From Paenibacillus montaniterrae (lineage in GTDB: Bacteria; Bacillota; Bacilli; Paenibacillales; Paenibacillaceae), in assembly GCF_018403185.1 (NCBI RefSeq), contig NZ_BOSE01000001.1:186001-250000 (forward strand): a DNA stretch of 64,000 nucleotides, read 5' to 3'. The notes beneath the pieces are model-generated. The model saw only the letters and a list, made by a program, of their open reading frames with translations. It was not told where the DNA came from and did not search any database. Position numbers and translations under genes: made by a program. Below, one piece after another: positions 1 to 8,046 of the stretch. The stretch's first letter is position 1; each line of letters starts with the position of its first letter.

Positions 1-231
1 CTGCGCGCGTCGCTGGCAGCTCAAGGGATAACGGTTGAAAAAATTGAAGTTGCCCATAATGAGTTTGCTTCACAATTGAGTCAGCAGCAAAAGCAGGGCT
101 CGCATGGCAACCAGCAAAGCGAAGCACATGCAAATTCCCGCAGCAAGGAAGAATCCTTTGAGGAAGAGTTGCTAGTGAACGTAACGAATCAGGAGCTTGG
201 CTTCGGTCGAGCCGTCAATGCAACTATTTAA
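1..231 (+). CDS. fliK: Flagellar hook-length control protein FliK, C-terminal end (partial)
   Basis: The frame is open from base 1 and gives the last 76 residues of a protein whose start lies outside the window. The tail is hydrophilic and rich in Gln, Ser and Glu, as expected for the disordered extreme C-terminus of FliK. FliK measures hook length and switches the flagellar export gate to late substrates. No diagnostic domain is visible here. The call rests mainly on position: in Bacilli fliK lies directly upstream of the hook-cap gene flgD, which follows after 43 bases. Another secreted hook-assembly protein is the alternative. Confidence 0.6.
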   Translation: MRASLAAQGITVEKIEVAHNEFASQLSQQQKQGSHGNQQSEAHANSRSKEESFEEELLVNVTNQELGFGRAVNATI

Positions 232-274
232 TGAGCAAGCAAAAACAATATAAAAGCGTGCAGGAGGTGAACAT

Positions 275-829
275 ATGGCAACTCCAGTTACATCCTCAGT
301 TGTATGGCCGCACTACAGTACGACTAACGTTAATAAAGCAGCATCCAAATCAACTGCACTCGGCAAGGACCAGTTTCTTAACCTGTTTGTAGCTCAGCTG
401 CAAAATCAGGACCCGTTGTCGCCAATGGACAATACGCAATTTATCGCACAGATGGCGCAATTCTCCATGGTTGAGCAGCTGATGAATATGTCGAGCGAGG
501 TTGCGCTGCTGCGACAAAATATCGGTGCTGCATCAAGCTTGATCGGTAAGCATGTAACGTGGAATGAGTACGATTCGGAAGGCAAAGTTATTAAGCAAAG
601 CGGTGTTGTGGAATCTATCGTTTCGCAAGACGGAAAATTGTTCGTTGAAGTAAATGGAGATCTAATCGGTATCGATTATATTGGGCAAATTTCAACCAAG
701 CCAATTGATAACGGCAGCGAAGCTCCAGATGAAGATGGAAGTGACAATACAGAAGAACCAGAAGCTCCAGCAACTGATGAGTCTGGCGAACCAGAGTCCG
801 CTGCCAATGATGAGGTGAGTGGATCATGA
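275..829 (+). CDS. flgD: Flagellar hook-capping scaffold protein FlgD
   Basis: FlgD caps the growing hook and is required for FlgE polymerisation outside the cell. The 184-residue protein carries the family signature at residues 29-70, with 'DQFLNLFVAQLQNQDPLSP' followed by a 'TQFIAQMAQFSMVEQL' segment. A beta-rich region spans about 90-140. The last 45 residues are an acidic Glu/Asp/Pro/Ser tail that is longer and more acidic than usual. AGGAGGTGA at 262-270 fixes the ATG at 275. The stop overlaps the next start by 4 bases (ATGA), so the two genes are probably translationally coupled. Family assignment is firm. Confidence 0.95.
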   Translation: MATPVTSSVVWPHYSTTNVNKAASKSTALGKDQFLNLFVAQLQNQDPLSPMDNTQFIAQMAQFSMVEQLMNMSSEVALLRQNIGAASSLIGKHVTWNEYDSEGKVIKQSGVVESIVSQDGKLFVEVNGDLIGIDYIGQISTKPIDNGSEAPDEDGSDNTEEPEAPATDESGEPESAANDEVSGS

Positions 830-1212
830 ACAACAGTATAAAAATCGGACAGCTGTACCCGATGAAGGTTAATCCCGGCAGCTTTCCGAAGGCGAATCAA
901 GCAGTGCAAAGCGGATCGACAGAGCAAAGCAAGTTCTCTGATGTGTTTGACCGCGAGCTGCTTAAGTTCAGTCATCATGCAGAGGTAAGAATGGCTCAGC
1001 GAGGCATCAGCTTGCCGCAGGAGAGCTTGAATCAAATTAGCGATGCTGTTACTTCTGCCGCGGAAAAAGGCGCCAAAGACTCTTTAATTGTTTACCGCGA
1101 TATTGCGATGATCGTCAATGTGCCAACAAGAACAGTCGTTACAGCTTTGGATGGTGGACAGATGAAGAGCAATGTGTTTACGCAAATCGATAGTGCAATT
1201 ATTTTAAGCTAG
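826..1212 (+). CDS. Flagellar operon protein, TIGR02530-like family
   Basis: This 128-residue protein sits between flgD and the hook gene, a slot occupied in many Firmicutes by a small 'flagellar operon protein' (TIGR02530-type) of unproven function. The conserved-looking parts are 'HHAEVRMAQRGISLPQE' near residue 50 and 'SLIVYRDIAMIVNVPTRTVV' near 88-107. There is no signal peptide or membrane segment, so it is probably cytoplasmic. It overlaps flgD by 4 bases. A role in hook assembly or export is inferred from context only. Confidence 0.8.
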   Translation: MNNSIKIGQLYPMKVNPGSFPKANQAVQSGSTEQSKFSDVFDRELLKFSHHAEVRMAQRGISLPQESLNQISDAVTSAAEKGAKDSLIVYRDIAMIVNVPTRTVVTALDGGQMKSNVFTQIDSAIILS

Positions 1213-1297
1213 GCTGGACCGAACAGGAGGCCTATAGCTGCTGACCGACTGATGCAGCTTAAGCTTATACGATGAAAATTTCTGAGGAGGAGATTCA

Positions 1298-2110
1298 ATG
1301 CTAAGATCGATGTACTCTGGAGTTTCTGGAATGAGAGGCTTTCAAACAAAGCTGGACGTAATCGGCAACAATATTGCCAATGTGAACACGATTGGATTTA
1401 AGTCCGGACGCGTAATGTTTTCGGATGTTTTGAGCCAAAGCATCAGTGGGGTTACTGCTCCTGAAGAAGGCGTAAGCGGTGGCGTAAACGCCAAGCAGGT
1501 TGGACTTGGGGTATCGATTGCTTCTATTGATACGATGCACCAGGCTGGAAGCGCGATGAATACAAATGATCCAACGAATCTGCGCATTAACGGCGATGGC
1601 TTTTTCATCCTGTCTGCCGGAGATGATGCGGAGCAAGTATTGTCCCGTGCGGGTAACTTTACGGTTGATGCCAACCGCCAGCTTGTCAACGCTGATGGTC
1701 TGTTCGTGCTTGATACTGCAGGAGCTCCAATTATATTGGACGAGGAAGTTACAGGCTTCAGCATCTCGCAGGACGGCACGATCGTTGGTGTTACCGCAGA
1801 CGGTCAGGTTGAAGTAGCGCAAATCGGCGTCGTAAAAGTAGTCAATCCTGGCGGTCTTGAAAAGCTGGGCGGCAACCTGTATCGCATGACTGTCAACGCT
1901 AACCCTGATGGCGAAATTGAAATTGTTGCGCCAAACGATCCAGAGGTTGGGACTGGCGCGATTATCGCTGGACAGCTTGAAATGTCCAATGTCGATCTGA
2001 CGAGCGAATTTACTGAAATGATCGTTGCTCAGCGCGGCTTCCAGGCAAACTCAAGAATCATTACTACTTCCGATGAAATTTTACAAGAGGTCGTTAATCT
2101 TAAACGATAA
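1298..2110 (+). CDS. flgE: Flagellar hook protein FlgE (short, FlgG-like form)
   Basis: This is the structural subunit of the hook, exported by the flagellar type III apparatus. The N-terminus 'MLRSMYSGVSGMRGFQTKLD' followed by 'VIGNNIANVNTIGFKSGR' is the rod/hook family signature. The C-terminus ends in the matching coiled segment 'EMIVAQRGFQANSRIITTSD'. At 270 residues it has the short length of the B. subtilis hook protein (264), which resembles FlgG, rather than the approximately 400-residue enteric FlgE. GAGGAGGAG lies just upstream of the ATG. FlgG is the alternative name, but the position between flgD and flbD favours FlgE. Confidence 0.93.
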   Translation: MLRSMYSGVSGMRGFQTKLDVIGNNIANVNTIGFKSGRVMFSDVLSQSISGVTAPEEGVSGGVNAKQVGLGVSIASIDTMHQAGSAMNTNDPTNLRINGDGFFILSAGDDAEQVLSRAGNFTVDANRQLVNADGLFVLDTAGAPIILDEEVTGFSISQDGTIVGVTADGQVEVAQIGVVKVVNPGGLEKLGGNLYRMTVNANPDGEIEIVAPNDPEVGTGAIIAGQLEMSNVDLTSEFTEMIVAQRGFQANSRIITTSDEILQEVVNLKR

Positions 2111-2123
2111 GTAAGCTCATTTC

Positions 2124-2149
2124 GTAGGGAGATCCCTTGATCTCCCTAC
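2124..2149 (+). other. Perfect 11-bp hairpin between flgE and flbD
   Basis: GTAGGGAGATC (2124-2134) and GATCTCCCTAC (2139-2149) form a perfect 11-bp stem around a CCTT loop. It starts 14 bases after the flgE stop and ends 5 bases before the flbD Shine-Dalgarno sequence. No U-run follows, so it is not a standard terminator. A 3' stabiliser or processing site that raises hook-protein mRNA relative to downstream genes is plausible, but inferred. Confidence 0.75.
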
Positions 2150-2166
2150 TATTTAGGAGGCATATA

Positions 2167-2376
2167 ATGATTACTGTAACGCGTTTAAACGGTCAACCAG
2201 TCACGATCAACGCGCTGCTTATTGAGTTGGTTGAAGAGGCTGCTGATACTGTTATTACGTTAACAACTGGCAACAAAATTGTAGTTAAAGAAAAAACTGC
2301 TGAGATTGTTGCGCTAAATCAGCAGTATCTTCAAACAATCGGCCTAGTTGCTGTGGCCCATAAGAAGAGTGAATAG
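2167..2376 (+). CDS. swrD: FlbD/SwrD family flagellar protein
   Basis: This small 69-residue cytoplasmic protein matches the FlbD family: 'MITVTRLNGQPVTINALLIE' at the N-terminus and a 'TLTTGNKIVVKE' segment near residue 38. In B. subtilis the orthologue SwrD lies between flgE and fliL, as here, and raises flagellar power by supporting motor function; that role is taken from the family. The frame is open further upstream, but AGGAGG at 2155-2160 with a 6-base spacer selects the ATG at 2167. fliL starts 17 bases downstream. Confidence 0.9.
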   Translation: MITVTRLNGQPVTINALLIELVEEAADTVITLTTGNKIVVKEKTAEIVALNQQYLQTIGLVAVAHKKSE

Positions 2377-2393
2377 ACAAAGGAGCCTTTGCG

Positions 2394-2858
2394 ATGAAAA
2401 AGATGCTGCCGTGGTTAATAACCATCCTTCTATCCATTACATTAATTGCAGTTGTAGGTGTAGTTGTATACCAAACCATGTTCGATGATAACAGCACTGC
2501 CAATAGCGAAAACAAGAAGGTAGAAGTGGAAGTGCTAAGTGCTGACGAGCGTGTTGAGGTTACATCTGTGCTGAACGATTTCCGCAGAAACCTGAAGGAT
2601 CCAGAGTTTGTAGTCATCATCAATTTTGCTTTCCAGCTAGATAGCAAAAAGGCAAAAGAGAGCTTTGACAAAATTCTGGAAATTGAAGTGAAGCCGATTT
2701 TGAGCAGAACACTGGCTGATATGACTGCAGATGAGCTGAACGGCTCTCAGGGTGAGGATCTTTTGGAATCGAAGCTGTTAAATCTTATTAATCCGATTCT
2801 GCCAAAAGGAAAGCTTGTTAAAGTTGAAATTACCAACTTTTTGATTAGTAGAATTTAG
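2394..2858 (+). CDS. fliL: Flagellar basal body-associated protein FliL
   Basis: FliL is a single-pass membrane protein that surrounds the stator and supports torque generation. The 154-residue product has one transmembrane segment at about residues 7-28, preceded by a short basic N-terminus. A charged linker and a periplasm-side domain follow, containing 'DPEFVVIINFAFQLDS' and ending 'LVKVEITNFLISRI', typical of the SPFH-like FliL domain. AAAGGAGCC lies upstream of the ATG. Its place between flbD and fliM matches Bacilli. Confidence 0.92.
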   Translation: MKKMLPWLITILLSITLIAVVGVVVYQTMFDDNSTANSENKKVEVEVLSADERVEVTSVLNDFRRNLKDPEFVVIINFAFQLDSKKAKESFDKILEIEVKPILSRTLADMTADELNGSQGEDLLESKLLNLINPILPKGKLVKVEITNFLISRI

Positions 2859-2891
2859 CTTCTAGAAAATTCCTCCAAGGAGGTGAGAGAC

Positions 2892-3893
2892 ATGGTTGAT
2901 GTATTATCTCAAAATGAGATTGATGCTCTGCTCGCGGCATTATCATCTGGTGAGATGGATGCTGAAGATTTAAAAAAGGAAGAAACAACGAGAAAAATTA
3001 GTGTGTATGATTTTAAGCGTGCAGTACGCTTTTCCAAGGATCATATTCGAAGCTTGACTAGAATTCATGAAAACTTTGCTCGCTATTTAACGACGTATTT
3101 TTCGGCACAGCTAAGAACATTTGTGCAAATAAACGTAGTTGATGTAGAACAGCTGCCTTATGATGAATTTATTCGTTCCATTCCGAAGATGACCATCTTG
3201 AATATCTTTGAAGCTGAGCCGCTAGAAGGACGTATGGTTTTAGAAGTAAACCCGAACGTTGCTTATGCCATGTTGGATCGCTTGCTTGGCGGTCCCGGAA
3301 CCGCGCCTTCAAAGATGAATGCTCTGACTGAAATAGAAACCATTATTATGGAGAAGGTATTTGCTAGAGCATTTGATAGTCTTCAAGAGGCTTGGAAAAC
3401 GGTCATCGACATTAAGCCGAAGCTCGAGGGCTTGGAGACGAACCCGCAATTTATGCAAATTGTTTCTCCTAACGAAACGATTGCATTGATTTCCTTCAGT
3501 ACCAAAATTGGCGATACGACTGGCATGATTAACCTTTGTATCCCTCACGTGGTGCTGGAGCCAATTATGCCAAGACTGTCCGTTCATCATTGGTTTGTTT
3601 CTCAGAAAAAGGAGCGTATACCAGAGGAAGTTGAAATTCTTGAGCATCGAGTGAAAAAGACAAAACTGCCTATAATTGCCGAGCTTGGTGAAGCGACCAT
3701 AACGATTCAAGAGTTTTTGGGCTTGGCTCAAGGAGATGTTTTAACTTTAAACAAACCTGTGGATGAAGGACTTAAAATAAAGGTAGGCGAAAAGTTGAAA
3801 TTTATTGGAAGTCCAGGCTCAATCAGGGATCGACTAGCGATTCAAATTGATGAGATTGTAAGCGAAGGAGCGGAAGAAGACTATGACGAGTAA
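2892..3893 (+). CDS. fliM: Flagellar motor switch protein FliM
   Basis: FliM is the middle ring of the C-ring switch and binds CheY-P through its N-terminal peptide, visible as 'LSQNEIDALLAALSSGE' at residues 5-21. The middle CheC-like domain spans about 40-230 and contains 'MVLEVNPNVAYAMLDRLLGG'. The C-terminal SpoA domain (about 250-320) contains 'LPIIAELGEATITIQEFLGL'. A GTG at 2883 is in frame, but it lies inside the Shine-Dalgarno sequence AAGGAGGTGAGA; the ATG at 2892 is correctly spaced, giving 333 residues. Its end overlaps fliY by 11 bases. Confidence 0.96.
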   Translation: MVDVLSQNEIDALLAALSSGEMDAEDLKKEETTRKISVYDFKRAVRFSKDHIRSLTRIHENFARYLTTYFSAQLRTFVQINVVDVEQLPYDEFIRSIPKMTILNIFEAEPLEGRMVLEVNPNVAYAMLDRLLGGPGTAPSKMNALTEIETIIMEKVFARAFDSLQEAWKTVIDIKPKLEGLETNPQFMQIVSPNETIALISFSTKIGDTTGMINLCIPHVVLEPIMPRLSVHHWFVSQKKERIPEEVEILEHRVKKTKLPIIAELGEATITIQEFLGLAQGDVLTLNKPVDEGLKIKVGEKLKFIGSPGSIRDRLAIQIDEIVSEGAEEDYDE

Positions 3894-5139
3894 AGATTAT
3901 TTATCTCAAGAGGAAATTGATGCGTTGCTACGTCAATCCTCGGGCGACTCGGAAGAAGCTGGTCAGTCGCCAGTTCCTGCAGGCGAAGAGGTTTTGGATG
4001 ATTATCTTTCTTCTATTGAACAGGATGCCCTCGGCGAGATTGGCAATATTACGTTCGGCAGCGCTGCAACGGCTTTGTCTACGCTGCTGGGCAAAAAAGT
4101 GGATATTACAACCCCTTCCGTTTCATTAGTTAGAAAAAGCGAGCTGGGCGATGTATTTCCGAAGCCTCATGTTGCCGTAAGCGTTGAATACGTTGATGGC
4201 TTTGAAGGCATTAACTCTCTCGTCATCCGCACCAAGGATGCGCAGGTGATCGCAGATTTGATGCTTGGTGGAGAAGGCGATGTTGAAGATCAGGAGCTTA
4301 ACGAAATTCATATATCTGCCGTACAGGAAGCGATGAATCAGATGATGGGCTCATCTGCAACCTCTATGTCTACGATTTTTAATCGTCTGGTCAATATTTC
4401 GCCGCCTGGAATCAACATTTTGGACATGACGAGCGGAGACGGTGTTGATCATTTGCCGCAAGATGATGTGATGATTAAAATATCATTCCATCTAACGATT
4501 GGCGATCTGATCGATTCTACTATTATGCAGCTGCTGCCAGTCTCGTTTGCCAAGCAAATGGTAGCGACGCTAATGGGAACTGACGACACTGAGCCGCAAG
4601 CGCCAGCTTCTGCACCGGCTTCTGCACCTGCTGTTGAAGCGCCGCCTGCTGCACCACCACAAGCTGCAGCTGCTCCAGTTCAACCTGAGCTGCAGCCGCA
4701 ACAAGGGGCTCCAATGCCGAACGTACCGCCTGCAGCGTATGCACCACAGCAGGATATGTACGCTCAGCCAACAATGGGATTTAGCGCGCCGAATCAAGGC
4801 ATGAACGCCAATCGCAACGTTAACGTTCAGCCAGTGCAGTTTGCGACATTCAATCAAGGACAATATCCGCAAACTGACGGGACAAATCTTAATTTACTAC
4901 TCGACATTCCATTGAAGGTCACTGTAGAATTAGGAAGGACCCAAAAGCAAATAAAAGACATACTAGAGTTGTCGCAAGGTTCTATCATTGAGTTAGATAA
5001 ACTGGCAGGTGAACCAGTAGATATTCTGGTCAATAACAAGCTCATTGCCAAAGGCGAAGTTGTCGTTATTGATGAGAATTTTGGCGTGCGTGTAACAGAT
5101 ATCGTAAGTCAATGGGACAGAATTCAAAAACTACAATAA
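3883..5139 (+). CDS. fliY: Flagellar motor switch phosphatase FliY (FliN fusion)
   Basis: FliY combines a CheY-P phosphatase with the FliN part of the switch. The 418 residues show a CheY-binding N-terminal peptide 'LSQEEIDALLRQ', then a CheC-type domain with both phosphatase helices, each with the E-x2-N pattern ('LGEIGNITFGSAAT' and 'ISAVQEAMNQMMGSSATS'). Next comes a Pro/Ala/Gln-rich linker of roughly 100 residues (about 225-325). The C-terminal SpoA/FliN domain starts at 'LLLDIPLKVTVELGRTQ'. The linker looks longer and more repetitive than in B. subtilis FliY (378 residues). It overlaps fliM and precedes cheY. Confidence 0.96.
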   Translation: MTSKDYLSQEEIDALLRQSSGDSEEAGQSPVPAGEEVLDDYLSSIEQDALGEIGNITFGSAATALSTLLGKKVDITTPSVSLVRKSELGDVFPKPHVAVSVEYVDGFEGINSLVIRTKDAQVIADLMLGGEGDVEDQELNEIHISAVQEAMNQMMGSSATSMSTIFNRLVNISPPGINILDMTSGDGVDHLPQDDVMIKISFHLTIGDLIDSTIMQLLPVSFAKQMVATLMGTDDTEPQAPASAPASAPAVEAPPAAPPQAAAAPVQPELQPQQGAPMPNVPPAAYAPQQDMYAQPTMGFSAPNQGMNANRNVNVQPVQFATFNQGQYPQTDGTNLNLLLDIPLKVTVELGRTQKQIKDILELSQGSIIELDKLAGEPVDILVNNKLIAKGEVVVIDENFGVRVTDIVSQWDRIQKLQ

Positions 5140-5161
5140 AGGATTTCTAGGAGGAAGAAAC

Positions 5162-5524
5162 ATGGCTAATCGTATTCTTATTGTTGATGACGCTGCATTT
5201 ATGAGAATGATGATTCGGGACATTTTGACGAAGAACGGGTATGAGGTCGTTGGAGAGGCACCGGATGGCGCGCAAGCAGTAGAAAAATTTAAAGAGCTTA
5301 AACCTGATCTTATTACGATGGATATTACAATGCCGGAAATGGACGGAATTTCTGCATTGAAGGAAATTCGCAAAATCGATGCAAATGCTAAAGTTATTAT
5401 GTGCTCTGCGATGGGTCAACAGGCCATGGTAATTGATGCAATTCAAGCAGGTGCAAAAGATTTTATCGTTAAGCCATTCCAGGCTGACCGTGTTATTGAA
5501 GCGATTAAAAAAACACTTGGTTAA
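5162..5524 (+). CDS. cheY: Chemotaxis response regulator CheY
   Basis: This is a stand-alone receiver domain of 120 residues. The acidic pocket is Asp9-Asp10 ('ILIVDDAAFMR'), the phospho-acceptor is Asp54 in 'ITMDITMPEMDG', and Lys104 is in 'FIVKPFQ'. Phosphorylated by CheA, it binds FliM and FliY to set motor direction; in Bacilli CheY-P promotes smooth swimming (family knowledge). AGGAGGAAGAA precedes the ATG. It lies in the usual Bacillus position after fliY. Confidence 0.97.
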   Translation: MANRILIVDDAAFMRMMIRDILTKNGYEVVGEAPDGAQAVEKFKELKPDLITMDITMPEMDGISALKEIRKIDANAKVIMCSAMGQQAMVIDAIQAGAKDFIVKPFQADRVIEAIKKTLG

Positions 5525-5540
5525 TGAGAGTAGGCGCATA

Positions 5541-6161
5541 ATGCGGAAACTGGCACTCAAAATTGCAAGTAGTAGCTTATTCCTTATTTCTCTTCCTATC
5601 GTCGCTGTTGCTGCTTCTAGTAACAGCGAGCAAGGAAGCGATTTGTCAAGTGAAAGCGCGCCAATGGTTCAGTCCAATCTTATATGGGATGTTATAAAAG
5701 TATTTTTAGCATTGGCAGTTGTAATCGCGCTTCTAATGCTTACAGTGAAATGGCTGTCAAAGCGCAATCGAGCTTGGGCCAACCAGCGCGGCTTGCGCTC
5801 ATTAGGCGGGATCAGCTTGGGGCAAAACAGCTCACTGCAGGTGATAGAGGTCGCAGACCGAATTTACATAATTGGCGTAGGTGAACAAGTTACGCTGTTG
5901 GATAAGGAATTGGATCCGGACAAGGTTGCACAAATCGTGGCTGCATTAGAGCTAAGCGAGCAGAGCAGCATCAACATTGCTTCCCTGAAGCAGTATTTTG
6001 CAGCTCGCTTCAATAAAGGCGACAAAAGCGAAGAGTTGCAGGCTGGATCGACAGATATGTGGAATGAACGCGGCACCTTTGAGGATTTGCTGCAGGCGAA
6101 GCTGGATAAGCAAGCGGAGCGCAAGCATGAGCTTGAATCTATCCTGAAGGATAAAAAATGA
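5541..6161 (+). CDS. fliZ: Flagellar biosynthetic protein FliO (FliZ of Bacilli)
   Basis: The 206-residue protein has an N-terminal signal-like segment (about 5-25), a second membrane helix (about 50-73, 'VIKVFLALAVVIALLMLTV') and the FliO cytoplasmic domain with 'LGGISLGQNSSLQVIEVADR' and 'YIIGVGEQVTLL'. FliO helps assemble the FliP5-FliQ4-FliR1 export gate. The frame is open upstream into cheY, so the start is a choice: the ATG at 5541, 16 bases after the cheY stop, gives the expected signal sequence, although its Shine-Dalgarno (GAGAG) is weak. fliP follows directly. Confidence 0.9.
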   Translation: MRKLALKIASSSLFLISLPIVAVAASSNSEQGSDLSSESAPMVQSNLIWDVIKVFLALAVVIALLMLTVKWLSKRNRAWANQRGLRSLGGISLGQNSSLQVIEVADRIYIIGVGEQVTLLDKELDPDKVAQIVAALELSEQSSINIASLKQYFAARFNKGDKSEELQAGSTDMWNERGTFEDLLQAKLDKQAERKHELESILKDKK

Positions 6162-6178
6162 TGAATGGTTGATGGACA

Positions 6179-6934
6179 ATGAAAAAAAAGTGGATGCTTA
6201 TTGTACCGTTTGTATTCATGCTTTTTATCATAATGGTACCTTATGCGCACGCTGAACCGCTTCCTGATATCTCCATTAACATTGGTAGTAATGATAGTGA
6301 GGCTTCAGGCACAAGCACACTGTCGATTTTATTACTAATCACTGTGCTTAGTGTAGCACCTGCGATATTGGTGCTCATGACAAGTTTTACGCGGATTGTA
6401 ATCGTGCTGGGCTTTGTCAAAACATCGATGGGAACCAATACGATCCCGCCTGCGCAAGTGCTTGTTGGCTTGGCGATGTTTTTAACGTTTTTTATTATGG
6501 CGCCAACGTTTAGTGAAATTAATCAAACTGCGCTGCAGCCATATATACAAGGCGAGATTACACAGGAGCAAGCGTTTGAGGAAGCAGCGAAGCCAATTAA
6601 AAAGTTTATGTTTAATCATACGCGCGAGAAGGACCTGCTGCTGTTCATGAACTACACAGGGGAAGAGCGACCTGCGACGTATGAGGATATACCTATAACG
6701 ACACTAATTCCAGCCTACGCAATAAGTGAATTAAAAACGGCCTTTCAGATGGGATTTATGATTTTTATTCCGTTTTTAATTATCGACATGATTGTTGCCA
6801 GTACGCTGATGGCGATGGGGATGATGATGCTGCCGCCAATCATGATTTCGTTGCCGTTCAAAATTCTGTTGTTTATTCTTGTGGATGGCTGGTATCTTAT
6901 CGTGAGATCATTACTGCTAAGCTTTAGTCCTTAG
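6179..6934 (+). CDS. fliP: Flagellar export gate protein FliP
   Basis: FliP forms the pentameric core of the type III export gate. The 251-residue precursor has a cleavable signal peptide ending near 'PYAHA' (residue 25) and four membrane helices. The family signature 'FTRIVIVLGFVKTSMGTN' is near residues 70-87, followed by 'PPAQVLVGLAMFLTFFIMAP'. The C-terminal part 'ASTLMAMGMMMLPPIMISLP' is also typical. The gene lies in the fliO-fliP-fliQ-fliR order universal in this operon. Confidence 0.97.
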   Translation: MKKKWMLIVPFVFMLFIIMVPYAHAEPLPDISINIGSNDSEASGTSTLSILLLITVLSVAPAILVLMTSFTRIVIVLGFVKTSMGTNTIPPAQVLVGLAMFLTFFIMAPTFSEINQTALQPYIQGEITQEQAFEEAAKPIKKFMFNHTREKDLLLFMNYTGEERPATYEDIPITTLIPAYAISELKTAFQMGFMIFIPFLIIDMIVASTLMAMGMMMLPPIMISLPFKILLFILVDGWYLIVRSLLLSFSP

Positions 6935-6957
6935 TGCTCATACAGGAGGGATAGACA

Positions 6958-7227
6958 TTGAGTGCAGAGTTTATTATTGGAATTGCCGGTCAGGCTGTAT
7001 TCACTGTCTTGAAGGCGGCTGCGCCGATGCTTGTTCTTGCCTTGGTGACAGGCTTAGTAGTAAGCGTATTTCAGGCGACAACCCAAATTCAAGAGCAAAC
7101 GCTGGCGTTTGTTCCAAAGATCGTCGCGGTTTTGATCGCAGTCGTTATATTTGGACCGTGGATACTTAATACGGTTGTTGATTTCACGTATACGATATTC
7201 AGCAATCTGCATCAATATATCGGTTAG
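6958..7227 (+). CDS. fliQ: Flagellar export gate protein FliQ
   Basis: This 89-residue protein has two transmembrane helices (about 16-38 and 52-74). The conserved loop 'VSVFQATTQIQEQTLAFVPK' lies between them, as in FliQ of the FliPQR export gate. The start is TTG, supported by AGGAGGG at 6944-6950 with a normal spacer. The gap to fliR is only 3 bases. Confidence 0.96.
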   Translation: MSAEFIIGIAGQAVFTVLKAAAPMLVLALVTGLVVSVFQATTQIQEQTLAFVPKIVAVLIAVVIFGPWILNTVVDFTYTIFSNLHQYIG

Positions 7228-7230
7228 GCT

Positions 7231-8031
7231 GTGAATTCGATGACAGAAGTTTTTTTAGAAGCACTTCCTATTTTTTTGCTCATATTTTGTCGAGTAACAG
7301 CTTTTTTCGTCGTTACACCTATTTTCAATCACAGCACCGTTCCGGCGATTTTTAAGATTGGACTCGGCTTTTTTATTTCTTTGCTCGTGTTTTCAATGCA
7401 TGGCAGCAACCAGGCGATGATCATTGATATGCAGTACGTGCTGCTTATTGTGCGAGAAGTGCTGATCGGCATTATGATGGGCTTTATCGTCTATATCTTT
7501 TTTGTCACGATGCAAACGGCAGGCGGAATTATCGACATGCAAATCGGCTTTTCGATGGCCAATATCGTCGATCCGGTTTCAGGGGTCACCGTACCGCTGC
7601 TCGGTAACTTTAAGTACCTGCTGATGCTGCTTATGTTTTTAATGATGAATGGTCATCATTATTTACTTATCGGCTTAATGGACAGCTATCTTTATATGCC
7701 GATTGAAAATCAATGGTTTTCACGGATGGCAGACGGCAGCTTGGCTCAATTTATGACAGATGCGATTATATCGAGCCTCGTGATCGGCGTACAGGTAGCT
7801 TTGCCGCTGTTGGCAGCAATGTTTATTACGGATGTGGGACTCGGCTTTTTAGCGAAAACTGCGCCGCAATTTAACGTATTTGTTATCGGCTTTCCTATTA
7901 AAATTATGCTTGGCGTATTTTTGCTATTTCTACTAATGCCAGGCATGGCCTATATTTTTGAAAAAATATTTTCGATTATGTTTCACACGCTTGAACAGAT
8001 GTTTGGTATCGTACAAGGTCCGCCGGCGTAG
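7231..8031 (+). CDS. fliR: Flagellar export gate protein FliR
   Basis: FliR closes the FliPQR gate helix in the inner membrane. The 266 residues are almost wholly hydrophobic, with about six membrane segments. Typical motifs are 'LIFCRVTAFFVVTPIF' near residue 18 and 'GGIIDMQIGFSMANIVDP' near 96-113. The GTG at 7231 begins 3 bases after the fliQ stop. An ATG at 7240 is an alternative start that changes only three residues. A clear Shine-Dalgarno is absent, which suggests coupling to fliQ translation. Confidence 0.95.
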   Translation: MNSMTEVFLEALPIFLLIFCRVTAFFVVTPIFNHSTVPAIFKIGLGFFISLLVFSMHGSNQAMIIDMQYVLLIVREVLIGIMMGFIVYIFFVTMQTAGGIIDMQIGFSMANIVDPVSGVTVPLLGNFKYLLMLLMFLMMNGHHYLLIGLMDSYLYMPIENQWFSRMADGSLAQFMTDAIISSLVIGVQVALPLLAAMFITDVGLGFLAKTAPQFNVFVIGFPIKIMLGVFLLFLLMPGMAYIFEKIFSIMFHTLEQMFGIVQGPPA

Positions 8032-8046
8032 ATTGGAGGCAAATAA

